DNA of 64,000 nucleotides from Romanomermis culicivorax (lineage: Eukaryota; Nematoda; Enoplea; Mermithida; Mermithidae), in assembly GCA_963922205.1 (NCBI GenBank), contig CAWUHX010000295.1, positions 124,001-188,000 on the forward strand. Direction: 5' to 3'. The translations under genes and the position numbers were made by a program. Under the pieces are notes generated by a model that was given only the letters and a program-made list of their open reading frames with translations, was not told the DNA's origin and searched no databases. Every line of letters begins with the position of its first letter. Positions within the stretch are counted from its first letter, which is position 1. Below are positions 1 to 10,508 of this stretch, piece after piece.

Positions 1-2
1 TC

Positions 3-2811
3 AGCACGGGTGACGCTCGTCCAGTCCGCCGTTTCCCTTACCGCACCGCGCCCAAGGAAAAGGATCTCATCATACAAGAGGTCAAAGCGCTCCAAGAGAA
101 AGGTATTATTCGGCCTAGCACTTCTCCCTGGGCTACTAACACCGTCTTGGTTCGCAAGAAAAATGGGTCACACCGGATGTGTGTTGATTTTCGTGGTCTC
201 AACGAGGTCACGAAAAAGGATGTCTATCCTCTCCCACGGATTGATGACATCCAGGACACACTCAAAGGTATGAAATACTTCACTACCCTTGACCAGGCTA
301 ACACCTACTGGTCCATCCCTATTGCCGAGGCAGACAAAGAAAAAATGGCGTTTAATACACCTATTGGACTTTACGAGTTCAACTATCTGCCTTTTGGTCT
401 TTGCAATGCCCCTGGGATTCCAACGTCTAATGGACCTGCTTCTTACAGGACTGCAGTGGCGCACTGCACTGACCTATCTCGACGACATCTTGGTGTTCGG
501 GAACTCTCACACCCAGATGCTTGAGCGCCTGACGGATGTGTTTACGCGTCTCCGTCAGGGTGGAATGAAGCTCAGACTGAGCAAGTGCAAGTTTTCGCAC
601 TCTGAGGTAGAATATCTCGGGTACCGCATCTCACAGAAGGGGCTCGAGCCAGACAAAGTCAAATTGGCTGCCGTCCAGGACCTACCCATTCCACAAAACG
701 CTAAAGACATCAAGTCTTTTCTTGGTCTTGTGTCTTATTATAGGCGTTTCATCCCTGGTTGCGCCCGGCTCAGCGAGCCGCTGACCAAGCTCTTACGGAA
801 GGAAGTTACCTTCCAGTGGTCAAAACCTCAGCAATCGGCGTTCGACGAACTCCGAAGGCTGTTGTTGAACCCTCCTGTCCTGCGCCATCCGGACTTTACG
901 AAATTCTTTATACTTCAAACTGATGCAAGCATTTCGGGGATAGGAGCAGTTCTAAGCCAGTTGGACGAAAATGGATACGACCATCCTGTTGCGTACGCCA
1001 GTAGAGGGTTAACAGCAGCTGAGAAAAACTACACTATTACGGAGTTGGAGACTCTCGCTGTTGTCCATTTCGTCAAGCACTTTCGGCCTTACCTCTTTCA
1101 ACATGAGGTGGTCGTTCAGACCGACCACACTGCTGTTAAGGCTGTGTTGGAAAAACCGAACCCTTCGTCCCGGATAGCTCGGTGGGGCCTCGCGTTAGCT
1201 GAATTCAAACTGACTATTCGGCCGCGAAAGGGTCGGTCTAATGGTAATGCCGACGCATTATCAGGCCTTCCTGATCCTAATTCCCTTGCCGGGGAGAGTA
1301 TTGACGATATTCCCCTATACAGACCCGAGGGAGAAGTTATGATGATCTCCGATGGTGCGCAGCGCCTGGCGAACTCATCCCAAAGGACTACCAATGGTGC
1401 GCAGCACCTGGCCAGGTCTGAGTCTTATGCAGAGATATCACAGGACGCGCAGCACCATGACCTTCTCGCAACTCAATTCGAGGATCCGGACTTAGCCTCC
1501 ATTCTTAGGTCACTAAAACCCTACGGTGACCAGAATGATGTTAATGGCTACCACCTGTTGGATAACATCCTTCAGAAGTGGACAGGCGAGTCCAACAAGA
1601 TTGTTGTCCCTCGTTCAATGGTTACTACCATTATTGAGGCTCATCATAACGACATTCTTGCTGGACACTTTGGTGCGAAACGTACCGCAAGGCTTATAGC
1701 CCGTAGGTACCACTGGCATTCCCTCAGTGCGGACGTCAAGTCCTTTTGTCAGCAGTGTGATCTTTGCCAACGGAATAAACCTGCGAGACAAAAGACCCGT
1801 GCAACTCTGAAACCGATTTCCATTACGGGTCCGTTTCATCGAGTCGGTGTCGACTGTATGGGACCAATGACCACTAGTGAAAACGGAAACCGATTCATTG
1901 TAGTTTTCATAGACTACTTTACTAAATGGGTTGAAGCTTTCGCTACTCCGGATATTACTGCGCAAACTATAGCTCGACTTTTTGTTACTCAAATTGTCTG
2001 CAGACATGGGGCACCGCAGATTCTTCAGTCTGATTGTGGTACTGATTTCACGTCCAAACTGATGACTGAAATCACTGCCATTTGTTCAACTAAGAAAATC
2101 CACTCCACCGCTTATCATCCCATGACAAACGGCGAAGTGGAAAGAGCTAATCAAACGCTAGCCACACAGTTACGTATGTATGTCCACCAAGGTCATACTG
2201 ATTGGGATGAACACCTGCCCTACTCTGTGTTCGCTGTCAACATTAGCATGAATGAGTCCACAGGGTATTCACCCTTTGAACTCATGTATGGTCGTACTCC
2301 CATGCTACCTGTCGATGCAGCACTCTCATTCAACCCTCCGGCCCATATCATAGATGTTTCTACTTATGATATGGAGGTCAAACGGCATTTTACCAATGCC
2401 TTGACCTTGATCCAGAGCAGAATTGAGAGATCACAGGCGGCTTTTGCCAGGTCATACGACTGCATGGCAAGAGATGTCTCATACAAAGTTGGGGATCAGG
2501 TGCTCAAACTGCGCACCACCAGCCAATGTGGCCTAACACCTAAATTGCTGCCCATTTATGATGGGCCCTACTTTGTAACGAATGTGGCATATCCCAAAGT
2601 CACCATTCGACTTGAGACTGACCAAGAAGATACTGTGCATGTCAATCAGCTCAGACCCTACGTGTCACCAGCTCAGCCTACAGAAGAAGAGGAGATACCT
2701 TCCACTTCACAGGTCATCGAGACGGCACCTTTGTTGATCCCGTCAACAAATAGAGATTTTACACAAGATCCCATTGACCCACATCTTGATGCGGAGGTCG
2801 CCGACCTGTAA
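3..2811 (+). pseudogene. pol: Element I pol: Ty3/gypsy reverse transcriptase - RNase H - integrase, 5' truncated by window edge
   Basis: The frame is open from base 3 to about 413 and resumes in another frame to 2811, so one frameshift sits at about 410-417 in the RT palm. Visible in order are the RT N-terminal half (VDFRGLNEVTKKD), the RT active site YLDD at about 475-486, RNase H (FILQTDAS, about 905), the integrase HHCC zinc finger (about 1640-1780), and the integrase core with Asp in VDCMGP, Asp in QSDCGTDF and Glu in NGEVERANQ. There is no chromodomain. Element III carries a close paralogue on the other strand. These domains make cDNA and insert it. The copy cannot make an intact polyprotein because of the frameshift. 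Gag, envelope-like and protease parts, if present, lie outside the window. Confidence 0.95.
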
Positions 2812-3769
2812 TCAAGTAGCTCTTCTCTTCTTTACTTACGGACGGGGTCGTCCTTTTTCGAAGGACCGCCGTGCCCCTCAAAAAATACCCACTTCTGTTC
2901 CAAGCTGGAATAGCGGTGTAAAGAAGAGAATGAGCAGCGATCAATGCATCTAAACTAGGGTATTGCCTCACATTGCAGGCGCATCCATGCGATAGCCTAT
3001 ATCTCGCCTCTAAAATTTTTCTCTTAGTCTCGTTTCAGATTTCACAAATCAACCGACAATTGGCAACTTCAACGAAGGGATCAAATGACGTCAGCAACTT
3101 CACGCATCTCCGATGGACGTCAGCGACTCCACGCAACATTGACACAATTCCACAAACCAGAACATACTGAAAAACCACTGAACCAGCAACTGCTCGCCGC
3201 CACCCTCACCTGAACGTTTGACCGTCGCAGCCGGCACAAGGACGAGGACGCCCTTTTTCGAAGGACCGCCGTGTCACCTGCCGACGGATTTCGTCGAACG
3301 TCACGTGATTCACATCACAATTTTTCATTATGTTTTTCGTTATGTTTTGTGTTACAGTAATTTACATCAATTTTGCATTTCGTTTTTATACTTTTTTACA
3401 TGCAATTTATGTGTGTACTTTTTATGTTTATTTCTGTTGCTTTTGCGCACATTTATTTCCGTTTCGATTTATTATTTTCAATCGCACACGTAGACTACGG
3501 TATGTGCCCGCTAGTCAAGAATTTCCATTAGAGATAAGCTCTCCGAGCTCGTCGCTGTAATTAGAGCACAACGTGCACTTCTTATCAGTAAAAACTAGCG
3601 ACGTTTCACAACGTGAAACGACTAGTTGAAATTCTCACTAGTGACGTTCCTATGTTAAGCATGGAGAGTGAAAACTCGCCCCAATGCTTAACGTTGTGAA
3701 CTGAAAATGTCTATGTGATCATAGGCATCTTCTGCAACGATTTCCGCTGCAGAAGTTAGCTTGGGGGAG
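2812..3769 (+). other. Element I 3' noncoding region with hairpins and polypurine tract
   Basis: This stretch separates pol from the 3' LTR and holds no convincing gene. It contains a short internal repeat (a segment ending in tcgaaggaccgccgtg near 2854 and again near 3256). Three perfect-stem hairpins lie near its end: GTTTCAC/GTGAAAC at 3603-3619, GTTAAGCAT/ATGCTTAAC at 3654-3692 and CTTCTGCA/TGCAGAAG at 3729-3755. A G-rich tract (gggggag, 3763-3769) directly precedes the LTR and is the likely polypurine tract priming plus-strand synthesis. The same block recurs at 15229-15726, 30037-30540, 30541-30731 and 34923-35397. Confidence 0.75.
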
Positions 3770-4698
3770 TGTTAACTCCGCCCAAGGCATACTGTAGTCT
3801 ATGGAGCCCTTTAAAAGGGCATGTTTTGTGTGTTCTTGGCACTCCCTTTGAGCCTAACTGGTTTTTCGTCGTTTAGTTTCACGTCGCATCCGCCGTCGAT
3901 ATTTTTATATATTTTATTGTTGTCAACTGCGCCTTGCCGTACGTCGAATAAATTACCATATTTTCGTCCCCGACCTACACATACACACGTCGCCTACAGT
4001 AACCCGGCCGTAGGAACCCGTCACCGTCGCGGTTAGTGTAGAAACCCCTCGCCCCTCGCGGAGGAAACGTTAGTGACCGCCGCCTGCCGTTTAGCAGCCG
4101 CCGAATCCCCACGCCGAATCGCTCGGAGTTCGTTCCCACATCGCCGTCCATAGGACCCCGCGTTTGACCCCAAACCCGTCGCCCAGCACCGAGTAACTTG
4201 AGAAGAAGTGTCGTGAGTCTTCTCAGGGGTTATTGTTATTGAGGGTATATTTGTGGGAGTCTCCCCTAAGCTAGTTTTCCCTCCAAAGGACCCTCAGTTA
4301 AGAAAGCCCTCAGACCCTGAAGGTCAGGGCCAATAAAGGGGATTTAGGTTAACAATCGGGTCCCCTACAGTAAGCCATTCTCCGAATGGCACCGTCCCCC
4401 ATTCCGTAGAATGAGGATTAGGGATTGACACCCCCGACCTGGCCGCGTTGTCCATTATTCTACAGCATTAACCCCAGGACAAGGCCGAGGTACACCATAG
4501 GTTTACCTGTGGTAGTACCAGCTGGGTTGGGTTCCCGAAACAGAATACACCACTGGAGCCACCCCACGGGGTCACAGCATGTCACCTACCGTGTCATGGC
4601 CATGTTTCCTATGGGATATGGTACGGGTTTGCCCGTCAATGTGACTGATCACCAATTTCAGTTAATGTGACATGGCTCCACATCTGTTTAATGTGACA
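3770..4698 (+). repeat. 3' LTR of Element I (family A, 929 bp)
   Basis: The LTR runs from TGTTAAC to AATGTGACA. The ends are set by comparison with four other copies, which share TTAATGTGACA and then diverge at once. It holds a TATA-like CCCTTTAAAAGGG about 50 bases in and AATAAATT near 3947 as a possible polyadenylation signal, both in the sense direction. The 3' end abuts an inverted, truncated copy of the same LTR (4699-5134), so no target duplication can be read here. Confidence 0.85.
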
Positions 4699-5134
4699 TC
4701 CTCACTCACTGGGAATGAGGGATGGTGCCATTCGGGGAATGGCGTACTGTAGGGGACCCGATTGTTAACCTAAATCCCTTTATTGGCCCTGCCCCTAAGG
4801 GTCTGAGGGCTTTCTCAAATGAGGGTTCTTCCGAGGGAAACTAGCTTAGGGGAGACTCCCACAAATATACCCTCAACAATAATAATAACCCCTGAGAAGA
4901 CTTACTAATCCTCTTCTTAACCTAGGCGGCGATAAGCGACAGGTCCTGGGGTCAAAGCGCAGGGTCCTACGGACAGCGATGAACGGGTACAGGAATCCGA
5001 GCGATTCGGTGTGAGGTAATGCGGCTGCAGATCGGCAGGCGGCGGTATCAAGCATTTCCTGGGGGAGGGCGACGGGGTTCTTTGATCAACGGCGATGGGG
5101 ATGAGTTCCTACGGTCGGGTTACTATAGTGGCAA
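4699..5134 (-). repeat. Distal part of Element III 3' LTR (split by Element II)
   Basis: This is the reverse complement of family A LTR sequence and matches about 29378-29816 of the complete minus-strand LTR. The outermost roughly 280 bp of the LTR are missing, and the break lies exactly at the end of the Element I LTR. The right edge ends in gcaa. The missing continuation (tatatgaaggcc and onward) is found at 15008, on the far side of Element II. Confidence 0.85.
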
Positions 5135-5340
5135 TGTAACGACCAGATTTGGGTGAGGTACTTTACTTCCAAAGGACGGTCGATACGGCGGGAACAATGG
5201 GGGGCCCGGGCTGTATGGTTACAATAAACAACGGATGATCGACGGTCACTTGAACATCGACAATAAAAATGCGTTTCAATTTATAATACGAACGGGGCCT
5301 CGGTTTAAGTTGCTTTCGAACAATTGGCCGCTTGCAAATG

Positions 5341-5350
5341 TATAAAAAGG
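5341..5350 (+). promoter_or_regulatory. Antisense TATA box in Element II LTR
   Basis: TATAAAAAGG stands about 47 bases upstream of the ATG at 5397 and points away from the direction of the retroelement. The identical sequence is at 13738-13747 in the other LTR. Promoter activity is inferred only. Confidence 0.5.
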
Positions 5351-5396
5351 ACGGGGCGAGTGCGGAAGTCAAAAACTTAAAACCACAAGAATAAGA

Positions 5397-5792
5397 ATGA
5401 TCAAATCACGCTTTGCTTCTTCTTTTATACGGCGATTTTGGCCACTCCCTGGGCGTTGCGGGAGGTCGAGCTTCTGTCCATCTTCTTCCGCCAATCGTCG
5501 TTTCCTGCTACACTTTTTATGCTTACTTAGTTACCCCTCTCTAATGCTTTCCTGGTACTGTATGCTTTCTGTGCTTTGCTTGCTTCCTACGGTGGGCTTG
5601 GCCACACCTTTGTGCTTCTGTGCATGCTTCCTGTATCGGTTTATCTGTATACACATGTTTTGTGGGGCCGCCGCTACTGTTACACCTGAGACTACTGTCT
5701 GGCGGGGCTTCTACGTATTTTACTGTGTGCAGGTGTTGTGTACGATTTTTATGGGGGATTACGGTAGCTGTGGAATGTGTAGTTTAGTGTAG
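5397..5792 (+). CDS. Antisense 131-residue ORF inside the LTR of Element II (hypothetical)
   Basis: This is an unrecognised protein read opposite to the retroelement. It has a basic N-terminus followed by Cys-, Leu- and Phe-rich hydrophobic stretches (about residues 38-60 and 65-90), suggesting a membrane or small Cys-rich protein. A TATA box stands about 47 bases upstream and AATAAA signals follow at 5870 and 5933. The frame is intact in both LTRs (also 13794-14189). The two copies differ at about seven bases, six of which change the protein, so there is no sign of purifying selection since insertion. It may be a chance ORF. The combination of promoter, frame and poly(A) signal makes it worth listing. 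Confidence 0.35.
   Translation: MIKSRFASSFIRRFWPLPGRCGRSSFCPSSSANRRFLLHFLCLLSYPSLMLSWYCMLSVLCLLPTVGLATPLCFCACFLYRFICIHMFCGAAATVTPETTVWRGFYVFYCVQVLCTIFMGDYGSCGMCSLV
5422..5429 (-). promoter_or_regulatory. Sense TATA box in Element II LTR
   Basis: TATAAAAG on the minus strand, conserved at 13819-13826 in the second LTR, is placed suitably to start the genomic transcript of the element. It lies inside the antisense open frame, so transcripts from the two TATA boxes would overlap. Confidence 0.5.
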
Positions 5793-5972
5793 GTTCTAGG
5801 GGAACAGCTGCCGTTTGTGTAAATTAATTAGGGCATCTTAATTGGGCTACCAGGGTGTGAACGGATCAAAATAAAGTACTTCACGTAATTTTGTAGGAAT
5901 GTTTGGGTGTGAATCCCAGACACCCTTGAGACAATAAAATGTGAAAATAAAATAATATCTAATAAATGTCTA

Positions 5973-8900
5973 TCACATACAGTATGCTACATATTTACAG
6001 TACCGCTTTAGCAGGTACGTTACATTTTCCTCCTTCCGGAGTTGAACGTCCTCGTTCAAGGCTTTCGAGGTTGAGGAGAGGTGGGGGGTAGATTTGTTAG
6101 CTGCTTTCCGAGTGTAGAAAGGGGTTGTCTCGTTTACATGCACCGTAAATGTGGTATCCTTATGGGGGTGTTTGAGTGTAATGTTGGGGTACATGAAATT
6201 CGTAACTGTATAGGGCCCGTTTTGGCCAGGGAGGAATGTGGGAGTCAACCCTTGTTTACACAAATGATTTTTGTAGAGAATAAGATCACCTGCCTTGTAA
6301 TGTATGTTCTGAGCATGCTTGTTATACTGACAGGTAAAGTGGGCTTGGGCTTTTTGCAAACTTTTCTGCACGGTTGAGAGTGCTTCTGTAAAATGCGATT
6401 TTACACGAAGGGCATAATCGTCTAAATCAACCATGTAGGATGTGGGGAAAAAATTTAAAGCTGCATCTGACGGCAGATTAGCTTGCCTACCGTGGAGTAA
6501 TTCAAATGGGGGATACGAAGTGCTATCATTTTTATGAATGTTGATCGAAAAGGCGGCATATGGGAGATAAGTATCCCAATCAGTGTGATTTGAATTGATG
6601 TACATGCGGATATGGGTGGCTAAGGTTTGGTTGCAGCGCTCAACTTCTCCATTTGCAATGGGATGGTATGGGGCGGTATGAATTTTCTGAGTGTTGCATA
6701 AACTGGTGATCCGTGAGAAGAGATCGGATACAAAATCGGAGCCACGATCACAATGGATGATTTTTGGGGACCCATGACGGCAAACAATTTTGGTTACGAA
6801 TAGCTTGGCAATAGTGGCTGCAGTGATGTCAGGGGTCAGGAATGCCTCTACATACTTTGTGAAATAATCGATGAAGAGGACAATGAATCAGTTGCCATCT
6901 TCAGTGAGGGGTAACGGTCCCATGCAATCAACACCGACTCTATCAAATGGGCCAGTCGGCTGATATGGTACCAAGTTTGCATGCACTTTGTGTCGGAGGG
7001 CTTTCTGTGTCTGGCATGGGTGACAAGTTTTGCAGTAACGTTTGATATCACGGCTCATTAGGGGCCAAAAATATTTTTGTCTGAGCAAGTGTAAAGTTTT
7101 TCGGGCTGCAAAATGACCTGTGAATTTGCTGTCATGATGAGAGGCAATGAGATGCTGGACTTGTGACTTGGGAATGTATAGTTTTGCTTGTTTGTTGACT
7201 ATACCGAAGAGGATGTTTTGATGCACTGCAAATTTGATCAGAGTAAAGGGGTGTTTTTGGGCGATTTTTGCTAGAATGCTTTTGACAGTTGGATCAGTGC
7301 GTTGGAGTTCGGCGAAATTTTTCTGTTGTTCTTCTTGTTCAGTTGCTTCAGCTTCCAAAACCGAATTGATAGTGGATATTTCAGGGCGGGTTTCTAATTG
7401 CTCAATATCAAAGGATTGTTTTGCTGTCTGTGAGGGGAATCGAGAAACTGCATCTGCGTTGAGGTTAGCAGTGCCTTTCTTAGGTCGAATGTCTAGCTGA
7501 ATTCCGGAGAGGGCTAATCCCCAACAGGCAATGGGAGGGGATGGGTTTTTCTTCTGTAGAACTGCTTGAACTGCTGTTTGGTCAGTGTGTACAATAACAT
7601 GTTGCTGGAAAAGGTAGGGGCGGAAATACTTGACAAACTCAACTACTGCAAGGGTTTCCAACTCAGTTATCAGGTAGTTGCGTTCTGCGGGTTTCAATGT
7701 GCGGCTCCCAAAAGCAATGGGGCGATCCTGACCTTTACTATCTAGCTGACTGAGAATGGCGCCAATTCCGAGTTTTGAGGCGTCAGTTTGCAGAATAAAC
7801 AGTTTTGTGAAATCGGGGTGCTGCAGTATTGGGGCATGAATGAGTAATTCTTTTAGCTTAGTGAATGCATTTTGCTGTTCAGGGCCCCAGGAAAATTCTG
7901 AGTTCTTTTTGAGTAGCCATGTGAGTGGGCTAGAAACTTGAGAGCAATATGGGATGAATCTGTGATAATATGAGGGTAGGCCAAGGAATGACTTAACTTC
8001 TCTTGAGCTTTTGGGTGTGGGTATGTCATAGATGGCCTGTACCTTATGGGGATCTGGTGAAATGCCTTGCTGAGAAATGACGTGGCCTAAGTATTGGACT
8101 TGGGGCTGGCAGAATTTGCATTTTTGTATGTTTAGTTTAAGGCCTGCTTGTGAAAATCGGGCAAGAATAGTGTCTAAACGTTCCAGCATTTGGGCATGGG
8201 AATCTGCGAATACCAAAACATCGTCGAGATATACAAGGCATGTGTTCCATTGCAGACCCGAAAGAATAACATCCATTAACCTTTGGAATGTGGCTGGGGC
8301 ATTGGTAAGACCGAAGGGGAGGTAGTTGAATTGATGCTGGCCGGCTGAGCAATTAAAGGCCGTTTTTTCTCTGTCTGCTTGTGTTATGAGGATGGAGTAA
8401 TATGCATTGGATTGGCCAAGGGACGTAAAATATTTCATTCCACGTAGGGTGTCTAGAATTTCGTCTATGCGGGGCAGGGGGTATGTATCTTTTTTGGTTA
8501 CTTTGTTGAGGCCTCTAAAATCAATGCATAAACGATGGCCTCCGTCTTTTTTGGGAAATAAAACTGTATTGGCACACCATGGGGAATTGCTTTGGCTTAT
8601 GACACCTGCTGCTGCGAGTTGCTCAACCTCTGCTTGTATGATTTGCTTTTCTTTTAGGGAAGTCCGATAAAGTTGTCTACGTACGGGTTGGGAGCCATTG
8701 GTGTCAATGGTATGTGAAACAAGGGTGGTTCTACCTACGTCCATTTTGGATTTAGCATATAATGTAGGATACTTCAATAGGGCGCGTAGGAGTTGTGTTT
8801 TTTCTGCTTCTGCGAGGTCACTGAAGGCTAAATTAACATTTTCTCTTAACCATGTGAATGTATCAAACGGGTTGGGCTGGTTTTGCGTTGAAGGGGTTAG

Positions 8901-9242
8901 ATTAGCGGGAGCATTTTGTTTTGGGATGTAACATGAGACTGTACCAATGCATGTTCCAGGGTAAAGAATTTGGGCTGTTTCTTGTGTGTTCAGGACGAAT
9001 ATGTGTATGCGACTGTTTTGATTTTCAGAGACACAAGCTGCAAAATGGACTTTGGGATTCTGTTTGGGTTTCGGGGTGAATTCAAGCTGTTTGACCTGTA
9101 AGTACGATTTGGGCAAGGGGACAGTGAATTCAGTTACTGTACGTGGTGGTAATTCTAATTTCTCATCTAAATAAGTTCCACCACGGGTCGAAAGGGGGCT
9201 ATATTCTAGGCCATCCATCACAGGGTAGTATGACATTGCCAA
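5973..9242 (-). pseudogene. pol: Element II pol: RT - RNase H - integrase
   Basis: A 784-codon open frame (9242 to 6888) covers the linker after protease, the RT (LCIDFRGLNKVTKKD; intact YLDD at about 8231-8220), RNase H (FILQTDAS) and the integrase HHCC finger plus the first catalytic Asp (VDCMGP). It ends at a TGA at 6888-6890 where Element I has an Arg codon. The frame then carries on through the rest of the integrase core and the C-terminal domain (6605 to 5973), running through the polypurine tract into the LTR. The start overlaps the protease frame by 44 bases at an ATGG tandem duplication (about 9205-9212), which looks like a 4-bp insertion that shifted the frame. The order RT, RNase H, integrase is that of Ty3/gypsy. 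Confidence 0.93.
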
Positions 9243-9732
9243 ATTTGACCTGAGATTTTTGATTGTTGATAGTGTATTCCGAAAATTGACTGAGAAAGTT
9301 TTTGCCTAGAAGGATGTCTACTGTGCAATCTTTTTGGACATGGACCATGATTGTTTCCTGGATTGTTTGGGCTGTCACTGTGACAAAAGTGGTCCCTACA
9401 AAGTGAATTGGGAGATTATTTGCTGCTTTTGCTTGGACTAGCGGGGGTTTCATGTCTAACTGCAAAATTTGAGCGATGCTTGAATCAATGAGGGAGTAGA
9501 CTGCACCAGTATCAATCATGCCTTTTGTGATTAACTTGCCGTTAAGTGTGATTGGAATATGAGGGGTATGCTTCTCAGGTACATTTTGGGGTGACTTGTT
9601 TGATGCAGATTGCTGAATGTGATTAATGAGTTCGATTGCAGGAGTTCGGGGGGTATCAATATCGACGAGGACGTATTTCTGCTGCGTTTGTGCCCCACCA
9701 CGATTAGCTAATTCTAAGAGGGCATGGCCCAA
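9199..9732 (-). pseudogene. Element II aspartic protease (retropepsin)
   Basis: The active-site motif is MIDTGAVYSLID (Asp-Thr-Gly at about 9513-9505), with the second conserved block DILLGKNFLSQF near residue 140. This enzyme would cut the polyprotein. The frame lies between the envelope-like transmembrane tail (9828) and RT, and continues upstream without a methionine to an in-frame TGA near 9750. It runs out of frame at the duplication shared with the start of pol. It is clearly homologous to the second protease-like domain of Element III (18970-19953). Confidence 0.85.
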
Positions 9733-9827
9733 TGATGGGGGATGGTCTCATGTAAATGTCTGTTGTTTGATGGTATTTCATACGCGTGTTCATTTGTGGC
9801 ATGATGTTTTGGAGAGGGGAAATATTT

Positions 9828-10508
9828 TCAAAGAACGAGAAAAGAATAAAAGACGCCTGCAATAACTACAGTAATAATGGCTAGATTGATAATGATTTGG
9901 AGGGGTCCTTTGAGCAAATTGTTTAATCCGTCCGTGAGACTTTGGGTGGTACCGATTACTACATGTTCTATGCCTTGACCGGCGCCAGAGAGGGTATTTC
10001 CGAGTGCTTGGACAGTGCCTGAGATCATGTTGTAAACCGTATCGGAATTGAGAGACATTTGGGTGGTGTAATTGACGAGTTTTTTGACAACATTTTCGAG
10101 TGTGTGAGTTTTGTAAATGTATTGTTTCAAAAAGAGTAAGTTGGTTGAAATAGTTGCAAGTTGATCATGAAAAATGGCGGGGGTATTAAAATGGAAAAGG
10201 GAAAAATTTTGGTTCCAGACAATTTCTAAAGGTAAATTTGTGACATGCGGGGATCCTGTTTCACGGACCCATGTATTATTCTGTTTGTAAAGGGCTACAT
10301 GCATGTGATGGCAGTCAACGGTTTGTGAGAAAGGGGTCAAATGGTTGCCTCCTGGATTTGAAAACATGAGTTCGGTTCCTACGAGAATGGGCAAAAGTTT
10401 GTAGCATGTTTGGTTGATTTTGTGGTTGTAAAAGATTTTAGATGCATTTATCTGCTTGCAGGGCCAGACTGTGAGGGCTTCTCCTGTGAATTCTGCTATG
10501 ATGTCGGT
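9828..10508 (-). pseudogene. Element II envelope-like protein, C-terminal part with transmembrane anchor
   Basis: This continues the reading frame of the upstream gag-env ORF after a single in-frame TGA (10509-10511). It contains a Cys/Trp-containing ectodomain segment, a region conserved in Element III (PLEIVWNQNF and KQYIYKT against LELIWKQCF and KQYVYKT), a Gly/Ser/Thr-rich amphipathic stretch, and a strongly hydrophobic C-terminal segment of about 24 residues (LQIIINLAIITVVIAG...). The whole looks like a fusion-protein stem and membrane anchor. It ends right before the protease frame. Confidence 0.75.

Larger units (their letters stand above)
5135..6024 (-). repeat. 3' LTR of Element II (890 bp)
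   Basis: The LTR is bounded by TGTAACG and CGTTACA and has the same length as 13532-14421. In the sense (minus) direction it has TATAAAAG at 5429-5422. On the opposite strand it has TATAAAAAGG (5341-5350), an open frame (5397-5792) and AATAAA at 5870 and 5933. The adjacent purine-rich stretch just outside (complement of about 6025-6037) is the likely polypurine tract. Confidence 0.9.
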
